A DNA stretch of 64,000 nt, taken from positions 1-64,000 of the forward strand of contig CAVPOY010000043.1 of NCBI GenBank assembly GCA_963707135.1. The letters run 5' to 3'. The position numbers and the translations under genes were made by a program. Below the pieces are notes generated by a model that saw only the letters and a program-made list of their open reading frames with translations, did not search any database and was not told where the DNA came from. How positions within the stretch are numbered: position 1 is the first letter of the stretch; every line of letters begins with the position of its first letter. The stretch comes from JBGSTR01 sp963707135 (GTDB lineage: Bacteria; Pseudomonadota; Gammaproteobacteria; Chromatiales; Chromatiaceae). Shown one piece after another: positions 45,913 through 54,494 of the stretch.

Positions 45913-48900
45913 AGGATCTTGACCACCCCCGTATTCTCGACATTGCGCATGTTGTTGAGGGTCGGCCACTCACCCTTGCACCGGTCTTCGTGGCTGTAGA
46001 GCAGCCGCATCGCACGCCGGTCGCGGTCGGACCCCGAGTAGACCAGCCCCTGCTTCTGCTCCGCGGCGCGGTGAGCAGCGTCTGCCCACTGCTCCACCAG
46101 CCGGCGGATGTGGGCGGCCGTCTCATCGCCGCGCTGCGGGTCTGCGTCTCGGCAACGCCGGATCAGTACCTCGATCAGCCTGGAGACCTCGGGCCGGGTG
46201 GGATCGAAAGCGGCGGCGCGCGCATTGGCGGTCAGCCGGTCGCTCGAATGACGCACCGCGATCACCAGGGCCGCATGCAGCGCGCGCAGACGGGCCTGGT
46301 AGGTGTAGGGAGTGACGCTGGTGGGCTCGACGAAGCGGTAGAAGGCCTCGTGGTAGGCGCGAAAGCTCTCGTAGTGTGAGAGGCTCCGGGCCTGATCGCG
46401 GTAGTAGTTGGCGATGACGATGCCCGGGATGGCACCGCGGCCGACGCGGCTGCTGGCCTGGATGTACTCGGCCGTGGTCAGCGGCTGACCGTTGATGACC
46501 ATCAGCGCGAGCCGGGGGACATCGAGGCCGACCGAGATCATGTTGGTGGCCAGCGCGAGATCCAGCGAGTCGTTGCTGTCGCGCGGGTGACCGAGCCGCT
46601 CGAAGCTGCGGGCGTTCTCGTCCGCCGACATGTGGCTGGTGAGCTGGGTGACCCGGTCCGCCAGCTGTAAGCGCCAACGCTCCGGTGGGTCGACCGGACT
46701 GTCTCCTTGATGCGCATCCGTCCCCAATTGCGAGCGCTGCTCCTGCCATTCCCGTTGAAGCAGCTCAATCGATTCCTCGATCTCGCGCAGTGCGTTGCGG
46801 CTGACCCCGACGCCCTTGAGGCTGCCGTGATAGACGAGCAGGGTCCACCAGGCATCGAGCAGGGCGTCCCGGTCCGCCACCGCGTCACCGAAAAGGGCCT
46901 CGGGTGCCGACAGCAGCGCGGCCGCGAGCGGGGCCAGGCAGCGCTGCCGATTGCGGGCCGGCGCCAGATAACCGACGTAGAGACGGCCCGGTTTCTCATC
47001 GGACGGCGCGATGGTCTTGGCGAAATAGGAGTTGTCGGCGCTCAGGCCGGGCGGCGGAAAGATCGCGGCGACCCGGCCGTAGAGCCTTTCGACCTGCTCG
47101 CCGGCCATCCGGATCGTCGCGGTGGATGCGATGTACTTCGGGTGCATCCCGCGCATCCGCAGCACGGTCTCCAGCCCTGCCTCGTAGAGACCGGCGATCG
47201 AGCCCAGCGCACCGGAGATTAGGTGCAACTCGTCCTGGATGATCAGCTCCGGCGGACGGTTACCGTCACGGCCGAAGAAGCTGGAGGTGCGCTCCTCCCA
47301 GGCGAGGCGCGCGAACTTGTCGATGGTGGCGAGCAGCAGGGTTGGCGGCGAATCGTAGAGTGCGGAATCGACCACATTGCAGGGGAGTGTGCCATCTGCC
47401 TTAGCACCGAAATCGCAATCGGCATTGGTGCAACGGAATCGAAAATGCCGCGCGCCGGCATCGAAATTATTACGTGGGGGGAACGCCGCGCCACACCAGG
47501 GGCAGGTCTCCAGCACCAACAGGCTCGGTGGACGCTCCTGTCCATCCTCGATCGCTTCCTTCAGCGTCTTCTCGGCTTCCTCGAAGGTGTTCGGGCTGGA
47601 TGCGCGCCCGACCCAGAGGCCCAATGTAACCGGCTCCACGCCCAGCAACTCGGGCTGCCTGCGACGCATCAGCTCCATCGCGCAAATCAGCCGGGCCGCG
47701 CGGCGGAACTGATCCTTGGTGAGAAGCCGCAGCGTGTAGCGCATCAGCACCGTGGTGCCGCCGCCGCTGGCCTTGTACCTGAGTCGTCGCCACCAGATCA
47801 CTAAGGCCATCAGACCCAGGTAGGCCTCCGTCTTGCCGCCGCCGGTGGGGAACCAGATCAGGTCGACCACGTCCCGGTCATCGGCATCCTCGTCGATTGC
47901 GGACGCGATGGTCAGCAGCAGGAAAGCGAGCTGAAACGGGAACCAACCCGGTGCCTTTTTTGGGTTTCCGCTGACGGGGCGCCGCCCCATCTGGCTTGCC
48001 ATGGCCTCGTTGGCGAGGCCGAAGGCACGGGCGGCGGTTTCGTCCTCGCGCAGCAGATCGACGCCTGCCTGCATCCGATGGGCCGCCGTGCGCATACGTG
48101 TCACGATGTTCTCGGCGGTCCGATCGTAGCGGGTGTCCAGGTCCGCGATGGATCTTGCCCGCTTTTCGATCCAGGACGCGTAGCCGGCGACGAATCGGTC
48201 CAAGGCGTCGCAGACGTGTTCGCGATCAGCGGCGATCACTGCGAGCCGCTCGAAATCAAGCGCAACTTTGTTTTCGTTCCCCGCTTCTGGGTCGACGCGC
48301 GGTACCTCGGCTCTCGGCAGGAACTCGGCGCGGATGCTGGCCACCCTATTGCCTCTGAGTTCCCAATCGACCGCCGCACCATGGCCGATGGCATAAATGA
48401 TCTGATTCCGGTAGCGGAGCTCCAGCTCTTGCTCATCGTCGCTCAGCAGGTGGAAGTCCGCGCGCGGATAAGGGCCGACAGCGCCTTGGTGGACGAAGCA
48501 TTCCAGTTCTACCTCCAGCAGGGACCGTTCGTTCTGCTCGCGCAGTTCGACCTTAACATCAGCGTTTCGCCGTTGGTCGCCGACCCGCTGGATGTTGCTG
48601 AGCGAGACCGTTACCAGCCACCCGTCCGCATGGGGACGCCAAAGGACAAAAAGCTCGGCGAGCGGCTCGAATACAGGCTTGCGAAAAGGATTGTCCAACT
48701 CGCGATCCGGTACTCGCAACGTATGTGCCTCGCTGTCACCTTGCCCGAGCGGAACTCGTTGCCACGTATCCACAGCACCCCGACGTCGGAACTCGTAGCG
48801 AACGGCACGCGGGATCAGCTGAATCTCAATGGAATCGCCGTGGACGAAGAATGAGAAGCCCACCGAGGATGGCGGCACGATCCTTCGCTTGGGGCGGCTA

Positions 48901-49157
48901 AGGCCGGACGCCTCGGTACCCGCCTTTTCCTCGTCTCCCAAGGAGCCTTCGTAATCCTCCTGGTCGCCCTCATCCTCGGCGGTATCTTCCCCGTATTCAC
49001 CCACCAGGACGGGAAAAAGTATCCCGGTCTGAAAGCGCTCCAGCGGTCGAATCCCGTTCAGCGTATTGGCGTCAGCATCCGTCGCGTCCGGGTTGGCGGG
49101 GCCGATGAGGCAGCGACGCAGCCAGCGGTAGACCTCGTTACGCGATTCCGAGTTCAT
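45909..49157 (-). CDS. drmA: DISARM system helicase DrmA
   Basis: 1082 residues, one clean frame. The N-terminal ~400 residues have an acidic stretch (55-82) and no known domain. Helicase motifs: Walker A 'FPTGGGKTEAYL' (436-447), an inserted zinc-type group 'CPWCG...CTNADC' (552-581), 'IIQDELHLISG' (DELH box, 642-645), 'ASTATIR' (motif III, 677-683), 'SVGLDVPRLALMVING' (875-890) and 'QASSRVGRG' (motif VI, 900-908). This matches DrmA, the SF2-type helicase of DISARM anti-phage systems, which acts with DrmB. It is first in a six-gene minus-strand operon. The class-defining methyltransferase and DrmC are not present. Confidence 0.85.
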   Translation of the reverse strand: MNSESRNEVYRWLRRCLIGPANPDATDADANTLNGIRPLERFQTGILFPVLVGEYGEDTAEDEGDQEDYEGSLGDEEKAGTEASGLSRPKRRIVPPSSVGFSFFVHGDSIEIQLIPRAVRYEFRRRGAVDTWQRVPLGQGDSEAHTLRVPDRELDNPFRKPVFEPLAELFVLWRPHADGWLVTVSLSNIQRVGDQRRNADVKVELREQNERSLLEVELECFVHQGAVGPYPRADFHLLSDDEQELELRYRNQIIYAIGHGAAVDWELRGNRVASIRAEFLPRAEVPRVDPEAGNENKVALDFERLAVIAADREHVCDALDRFVAGYASWIEKRARSIADLDTRYDRTAENIVTRMRTAAHRMQAGVDLLREDETAARAFGLANEAMASQMGRRPVSGNPKKAPGWFPFQLAFLLLTIASAIDEDADDRDVVDLIWFPTGGGKTEAYLGLMALVIWWRRLRYKASGGGTTVLMRYTLRLLTKDQFRRAARLICAMELMRRRQPELLGVEPVTLGLWVGRASSPNTFEEAEKTLKEAIEDGQERPPSLLVLETCPWCGAAFPPRNNFDAGARHFRFRCTNADCDFGAKADGTLPCNVVDSALYDSPPTLLLATIDKFARLAWEERTSSFFGRDGNRPPELIIQDELHLISGALGSIAGLYEAGLETVLRMRGMHPKYIASTATIRMAGEQVERLYGRVAAIFPPPGLSADNSYFAKTIAPSDEKPGRLYVGYLAPARNRQRCLAPLAAALLSAPEALFGDAVADRDALLDAWWTLLVYHGSLKGVGVSRNALREIEESIELLQREWQEQRSQLGTDAHQGDSPVDPPERWRLQLADRVTQLTSHMSADENARSFERLGHPRDSNDSLDLALATNMISVGLDVPRLALMVINGQPLTTAEYIQASSRVGRGAIPGIVIANYYRDQARSLSHYESFRAYHEAFYRFVEPTSVTPYTYQARLRALHAALVIAVRHSSDRLTANARAAAFDPTRPEVSRLIEVLIRRCRDADPQRGDETAAHIRRLVEQWADAAHRAAEQKQGLVYSGSDRDRRAMRLLYSHEDRCKGEWPTLNNMRNVENTGVVKIL

Positions 49158-49356
49158 GGATCAGAACGGCGTGGCAGGGCTGGCGGCACGCCGACAGAGG
49201 GTCGGCAACGGGGAGCATGACGCGGCCCGCGTAAGGCTCAACGGTGAGCAGTCAAGCGTGAGCAACGGACATCCCCACCAGGAAACACCCAGACCGAATG
49301 ATTGTCTACGCCACCAGTCCATGGCGGCGTTCGATCCCGTGCCTCAGTGCGACAGC

Positions 49357-49770
49357 TCAGAAGGGCACCCAATCATCGAAGGGCTCCCTATCATCATCCT
49401 TCTTTTTCTTACCGTTCGGCGGTGGCGGTGGAGTAAGAGAGTCGAGCATCTGCATCCCGTCGGCAACCACCTCCGTGGTATAGCGATCCTGACCCTCCTG
49501 CTGCCACTTCCGGGTCTGCAGCCGCCCCTGGACATAGACCATCGCGCCCTTTTGTAGATACTGTTGCGCAATCTCCGCGAGCCTGCCGAAGAGCACCACG
49601 CGGTGCCATTCGGTCCGCTCCTGCCTCTCGCCAGTGGTCTTGTCGTTCCACTGCTCCGACGTCGCGAGGCGCAGATTGGCCACGGCGCTGCCGCCTTGGG
49701 TAGATCGCACCTCAGGATCGGCACCTAGGTTGCCGACCAAGATCACCCTATTGACGCTTCCTGTGGACAT
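49357..49770 (-). CDS. ssb: Single-stranded DNA-binding protein
   Basis: 137 residues from ATG 49770, with GGAGGAA just upstream. The OB fold is clear: 'VNRVILVGNLGADPEVRSTQ', 'ERTEWHRVVLFGRLAEIAQQ', 'MVYVQGRLQTRKWQ', with a short linker and the acidic tip 'DDWVPF' (usual tip DDDIPF). It protects ssDNA and recruits repair proteins. It lies 199 bases upstream of drmA on the same strand, inside the direct repeats, so it may be an accessory copy travelling with the island. It could also be the main chromosomal ssb. Confidence 0.88.
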   Translation of the reverse strand: MSTGSVNRVILVGNLGADPEVRSTQGGSAVANLRLATSEQWNDKTTGERQERTEWHRVVLFGRLAEIAQQYLQKGAMVYVQGRLQTRKWQQEGQDRYTTEVVADGMQMLDSLTPPPPPNGKKKKDDDREPFDDWVPF

Positions 49771-50255
49771 CGTGTTCCTCCGGCCTGACCAATGGCTATG
49801 GGTGGAGGCTATTAAAACCGCATAGAGGGGTCGGCCACAAAGAGCGCGTGGTTTCGGAGGCCTCGCCGGCAATCTATTGCGTGATTCCCCATTGATTGGA
49901 CGCCTAATGCCTTGTGCCACGCCCACCTATGTTCCGATCTTTGGCTTGTAGCCAACGGGACTAGTGTCGCGCAACTGAAAAGTGAAAACGTATGCAGATC
50001 GCACACATTGGAGAGGGTCCTGACCTGACAGGATCAGGAGTCTTTGGAAACTCGGCCTCGAAAGCCGGTTGCCCGAAGCTCAGCCAAGGGCTCCGCGGCG
50101 CGTTAACCTCGAGCGCGGAGGCGGGATCGATCAACGCGTGACCGGGTTAACCCCGCCGACGCGGCTAAACGGCGGGTGGACCGGCCGCCCCGGTTGCTCC
50201 CCGGACCAGGATATGTCTTTGACCAGCTCCGAGGCCGCGTGAGCGGCGCGGCGAG
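49771..50255. other. Intergenic region between ssb and the FGE-like gene
   Basis: No gene supported. It contains a short inverted repeat, CCTGA-CCTGACAGGA-TCAGG, near 50025. An open frame continuing from the FGE gene to 50131 is the wrong frame after its frameshift and is not a real C-terminus. Confidence 0.4.
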
Positions 50256-51721
50256 TCAGTTCGGTAGTCCCCGCGCCAGCCTGAACCCGGTGTCGTCGCT
50301 CTGGCGGGAGTAGAAGTCCCGCCAGCGGTTGGCGGAGCGGATCTCCTTCGGCGGGAAGCTCCAGGCGCCGCCGCGGATGACCCGCTTGCCGCAGTCGGGC
50401 TTGTCCAGGGGACTCCCGTCGGCGGGCGCCTGCGTCGAAGCGGTCGTGCCAGCAGTCCGCGACCCATTCGAAGACGTTGCCGGCGGTGTCGTGCAACCCG
50501 AGTCCGTTGGGCGGGAAGCTCCCCGCCGGGGCGCTGCGCTCGCCGTCCCACAGGCTGCCGCAGCCGGCGCAGTTGGCCCTGTCCTCGCCGGGCTCCTCCC
50601 CCCACCAGAAACGGGTCTCCGTCCCGGCCCGCGCCGCGTATTCCCACTCCGCATCGGTGGGCAGCCGGTAGGGCTCGCCGGTCTGACCGGCCAGCCAGTC
50701 GGCATAGGCCCGGGCATCGTCCCAGGAGACGTTGACCACCGGGCGGCGGCCCCGGCCCCAGCCCTGGTCGTCCGGGCAGTCTCTACCGGTCGAGGTGCAG
50801 AAGCGGTCGTATTCCTCGAAGGTGACCTCGTAGACCCCCAGCGCGAACAGGTGCCAGGCGGATCGACTGGACCTGCTCGTCGCCGTCGCCATCGCCGGTC
50901 AGGTCGCCGCGTTGGAACGGGCCGCCGCGCAGGGCGACCATCAACGGGGCGGGGCTACCGTCGCGCATCTGATCCCGCAGCAGGGAGGCGGTCGGCAGCC
51001 GGGTGCGAAATCCGTCTCCGATCCCGCCGGGGGCCGACGGACGCGGAATCACGTCGATCGCCAGGGCGGACACGTCCGCCGCCGCCAGCCGCAGCTCGTC
51101 GCCGAGGCGGTTTCGCAGTTGAAGCTCGGCGGTCAGCAAGGTGCCGCGCAGCGGCGGCAGGACGCCGTCGCGCTCGATGCGCGCGCGCGGCTCACCGCCG
51201 TCGCCCGGCTCCAGGTCGATCAGGAAGATATCCTCCCGGCTCACCAGGGCGAGGCCGGTTTCGCCCTGGACCAGTATGTCCCGGTTGAGCAGTCGGCCGA
51301 GCATGCGGTCGCCGTTCTGCATCTCCACCAGGTCGCTGACCGGCGCCAGCTTGGCGCGGATCCTGTGCCGGGCGAAGTCCACCCGCAACAGGTCCCCAGG
51401 CGCCGGATACAGGGCCGGCTCGTCGACGCGGAACAGGGTGAGGCTCTCGGCGGCGATGCGGCCGGTAAAACGCTCTCCCTCCCAGGTGCGTACGACGGTC
51501 TGGCCGTCGCCCCTGGTCTGCCGTTCCAACCGGGCCACGAGATTGCGGGGGATCGACAGCCGGCCGTAGTCGGTGTCCAGGGCGAGTCGCTCGAATGCCA
51601 GCGTGCCCAGATGGGAGTCGCCGTTGCGCAGCAGGATCACGTCGTAGGGTCGCTCGTCGGCGGCGATAGCGATCACCGGGGAGAGGAGCAGGATCAGCAG
51701 ACCAGCCGCCAACGAGCGCAT
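50256..51721 (-). pseudogene. Exported protein with C-terminal FGE-sulfatase (SUMF1-like) domain, two apparent frameshifts
   Basis: From ATG 51721 a signal peptide ('SLAAGLLILLLSPVIAIAA') leads to a ~250-residue beta-rich domain of unknown type. The FGE-like domain begins 'FQRGDLTGDGDGDEQVQSIR' and continues 'ALGVYEVTFEEYDRFCTSTG', 'PVVNVSWDDARAYADWLAGQ', 'YRLPTDAEWEYAARAG', 'GLHDTAGNVFEWVADCW', ending 'TGFRLARGLPN'. Breaks fall near 50850 (one extra base) and 50430. FGE-like proteins oxidise cysteine or bind ligands; catalytic residues were not verified. The first break lies in the direct repeat that also marks the other island edge. Confidence 0.7.
50851..50915. repeat. Direct repeat bounding the island, right copy
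   Basis: Partner of 39550-39614 (about 91% identical, same orientation). It lies inside the FGE-like gene, at the start of its FGE domain. Confidence 0.75.
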
Positions 51722-51889
51722 GGAGTAACGCCTCCGAGTAGGTCAAGGCGGCGATGATTGCGCCTTTCCTGGGAGGTCGCCAGTGTCAGACGGGCGCTCG
51801 CGGACGGGTCCAGAGCCAAGGGGTCGGCTTGACGGGGCTCTGACACGTAGCCGGCCGCGCGGCTAACCCGGCTCCCGGGCTCAGCTTCC

Positions 51890-53674
51890 TCAGTCAGCCG
51901 CTTCCACCGATCGCGGCAGTACGCCCTTGGCGATGCGCTTGGTCAGGGCATAGATGCGCTTGAGCTTGTCTACCGCCTCCATCTCCAGCCGAAAGAGCTC
52001 GAGGCTGATGGGGTGGGCCGCCGTCAGCTCGCCGACCTGATGGTGCAGGGCCTGCTCCACCAGCAGATGGACATCGTCCTTGAGTGCGAGCACGTCCTGG
52101 GCCGCCTTCTGGTCGTTTTTCTCCACGGCGCGGATCGCCGCCTCCAGCGCGCTCGCGACGGCCGTCTGCAGGTTCTGGTAAAGCTCGTTCAGGGTGTCGG
52201 TGGGCCTCATGTCTTTCTCGCGCGCCTCGTCGATGAGCGCGAGCAGATCGTCGGCGATCAGATCGGCGACGCTCTCGAGGTTATCCGCGGCGCTGACCAG
52301 CCACACGAACTCCTGGCTCTCCTCCGGCGTCATGCTGTTGATGTGAAGCTTTCTCAGATACTCGACGATCGCGCTGTAGAGGACATCCACCTTGTCCTCG
52401 CTCCGGCGAATGCGGTCCGACGCCTTGGGATCCTCCACCGCCGCCGGAATGGCGTCGAACATCGCGATCAGGATTTCACCCAGGTGGCCGATCTCGAAAC
52501 GGGCGCGCTCCAGTGCCAGCGCCGGTACGCCGAGCAGTTCCTTGTCCAGGAACTTGGGGCGCACGATGATGCGCTCGGGCTCCCCGCGGTACGGCACCAG
52601 GCGCTCCACCAACCTGGCCAGCGGCACCGTGAACCAGATAAAGATGAAGGTGTTGACCACATTGAACAGCGTGTGGGCGTTGGCGATCTGGCGCGGGACC
52701 TCGGCGGCCATCCGCTCGATCCCCGAAAGGTCCGGGTACGCGGGCGAGATCGATTCGACGAATGCGGCGAACCGGGGGATGAAGAACACCCAGATCAGTA
52801 CGCCGACCACATTGAACAGCACGTGCACCACCGCCGCGCGGGTCGCCTCCACCGGCTTTCCGATCGCTGCCAGTAGGGCGGTGACGCAGGTTCCGATGTT
52901 CGAGCCGAAGGCCAGCGCGATGCCCGCCGGCAGGCTGATCAGTCCCTCGGTGGCCATGACGATGGCGATGCCGGTGGTCGCCGCGGAGGACTGCACCAGT
53001 CCGGTGAACACGGCGCCGACCAGGATGCCGAGCACCGGGTCCTCCATGCGCTTCATCAGCTCGAGGAAAGGCTCGTAGCTGCGCAACGGGTTCATGCCCT
53101 CGCTCATGATACCCATGCCGAAGAAGATCAGGCCCAGACCCATCAGCATCTCGCCGTACTGGCGGATGCGCTCCTCCTTGGCCGTGAACAACATCAGGAA
53201 GCCGGGGGCCACCAGCAGCAGTGCATACTGGGTGACGTTGAAGGCCACGATCTGGGCGGTAAAGGTGCTGCCGATGTTGGCGCCCATGATGACGCCGATG
53301 GACTGGGGGAAGGTCATGACCCCGGCGGTGATGAAGCCGACCACGAGCACCGTCGTCACCGAGGAGGAGTTCAGCACCGCGGTCACGAACGCGCCGGTGA
53401 TGGCGCCCATGAAGCGGTTCTTCGTCAATCCCTCCATCAGATTCTTCAGGCTGTCCCCGGCGGCAGCCTTGAGCCCGTTGGACATCTGCTCCATGCCGAA
53501 CAGGAACAGGGCCAGTCCGCCGAACAGGCCCATCAGCAGCCGCAGCCAGTCGATCGTCTGTCCGTCTCCGGTCTCGGCGAGAGCGGGGGACAGCACGAGC
53601 AAGGCCGCCGCGCCCACGGCTAGGCTCGAACCTGGATTCCTGCGTTGGGAAACGAGCGAAAGGGGATTCCACAT
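51890..53674 (-). CDS. Na/Pi cotransporter family protein with PhoU-like domain
   Basis: 594 residues from ATG 53674. Signal-like N-terminus, then two inverted repeats of the NptA/PNaS family: 'FVTAVLNSSSVTTVLVVGFI' and 'GLVQSSAATTGIAIVMATEG' carry the paired QSS/NSS motifs, with 'GANIGSTFTAQIVAF' and 'GSNIGTCVTALLAAIG'. The C-terminal ~200 residues are a helical PhoU-like domain. It is likely sodium-coupled phosphate uptake or regulation. The frame is clean. Confidence 0.9.
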   Translation of the reverse strand: MWNPLSLVSQRRNPGSSLAVGAAALLVLSPALAETGDGQTIDWLRLLMGLFGGLALFLFGMEQMSNGLKAAAGDSLKNLMEGLTKNRFMGAITGAFVTAVLNSSSVTTVLVVGFITAGVMTFPQSIGVIMGANIGSTFTAQIVAFNVTQYALLLVAPGFLMLFTAKEERIRQYGEMLMGLGLIFFGMGIMSEGMNPLRSYEPFLELMKRMEDPVLGILVGAVFTGLVQSSAATTGIAIVMATEGLISLPAGIALAFGSNIGTCVTALLAAIGKPVEATRAAVVHVLFNVVGVLIWVFFIPRFAAFVESISPAYPDLSGIERMAAEVPRQIANAHTLFNVVNTFIFIWFTVPLARLVERLVPYRGEPERIIVRPKFLDKELLGVPALALERARFEIGHLGEILIAMFDAIPAAVEDPKASDRIRRSEDKVDVLYSAIVEYLRKLHINSMTPEESQEFVWLVSAADNLESVADLIADDLLALIDEAREKDMRPTDTLNELYQNLQTAVASALEAAIRAVEKNDQKAAQDVLALKDDVHLLVEQALHHQVGELTAAHPISLELFRLEMEAVDKLKRIYALTKRIAKGVLPRSVEAAD

Positions 53675-53819
53675 GGTTCGGCTCCGAGGGGCGGGAACGG
53701 GGAGTCGGCGGGGTCGCAAATCCAACGGCTCGGGTAGCGAGCGCCGGAGGATAGGCCCAAGGCTGAAGGCGGACAAGGTCGGGCAGGATCCCGACGCTCG
53801 CTCGATAGCCTGGCGCGGC

Positions 53820-54230
53820 TCAGACCGGCTGCTTCAGTGCCTTGTCCCGGTTCAGGTGCGCCGCCAGCGCGCTGTCCATGCCCACGGCGTGTCGCTCGAA
53901 CCAGTCGGGAAGCTGCTCGCACACGTAGGTCCTCACGGCCATGATCTGGCCGTTGCCCAGGTGGCGCGCGTTTTCGGTCATCTCCTGCAGCACCCGCGCG
54001 TGCTCGTGGCTGTGCTCGGCGATCTCCGGAAAACCGCTGCGGCGCATCAGCACCTCCTCGGAGGCGAAATGGGCGCGGGTGTGGTTCAGCAGGTCCGAGT
54101 ACAGGTAGGCGAAGGTCGCGTGGCTGGCCTCGGCCATGCCGTTCACCAGCTCCACGAATTCCCGGTGATTCCGGTCCATGGCCGGCACGCCGAGCAGGAA
54201 TCGCCGGTCGAAGTCATCGATCAGGGACAT
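53820..54230 (-). CDS. Bacteriohemerythrin
   Basis: 136 residues. The di-iron ligands follow the family pattern: 'MDRNHREFVELVN' (His), 'LLNHTRAHFASEEVLM' (His, His, Glu), 'IAEHSHEHARVL' (His) and 'WFERHAVGMD' (His, Asp). It binds O2 reversibly; roles include oxygen sensing or supply. ATG 54230 begins 'MSLIDDFDRRFLLGV'. It stands alone between the Na/Pi transporter and the RNA helicase. Confidence 0.9.
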   Translation of the reverse strand: MSLIDDFDRRFLLGVPAMDRNHREFVELVNGMAEASHATFAYLYSDLLNHTRAHFASEEVLMRRSGFPEIAEHSHEHARVLQEMTENARHLGNGQIMAVRTYVCEQLPDWFERHAVGMDSALAAHLNRDKALKQPV

Positions 54231-54494
54231 CGCTCCTCCAGGATCGCCAGTCCTTTCACAGGGTTCCGGCCGCCGGGCGGGTGCCAAGCGCCGAGGGGTC
54301 GCGTCGATCTTCGTTTTTATTTTGGGGCGCGCCCCCGCGCGGTCGTGCAACGCGGGGAAGCTGTCGCGGCGGACGGCACCCTCGCGGGCAGCGGGCGTGA
54401 AGCAACACCCTGGGCGCGTCGGGTCGCGGTAACGCGATGATAGCCGAGATTGACCAGATCCGGGGCCGCGGCGGCCGTCAACCGCGGGGCTCGT

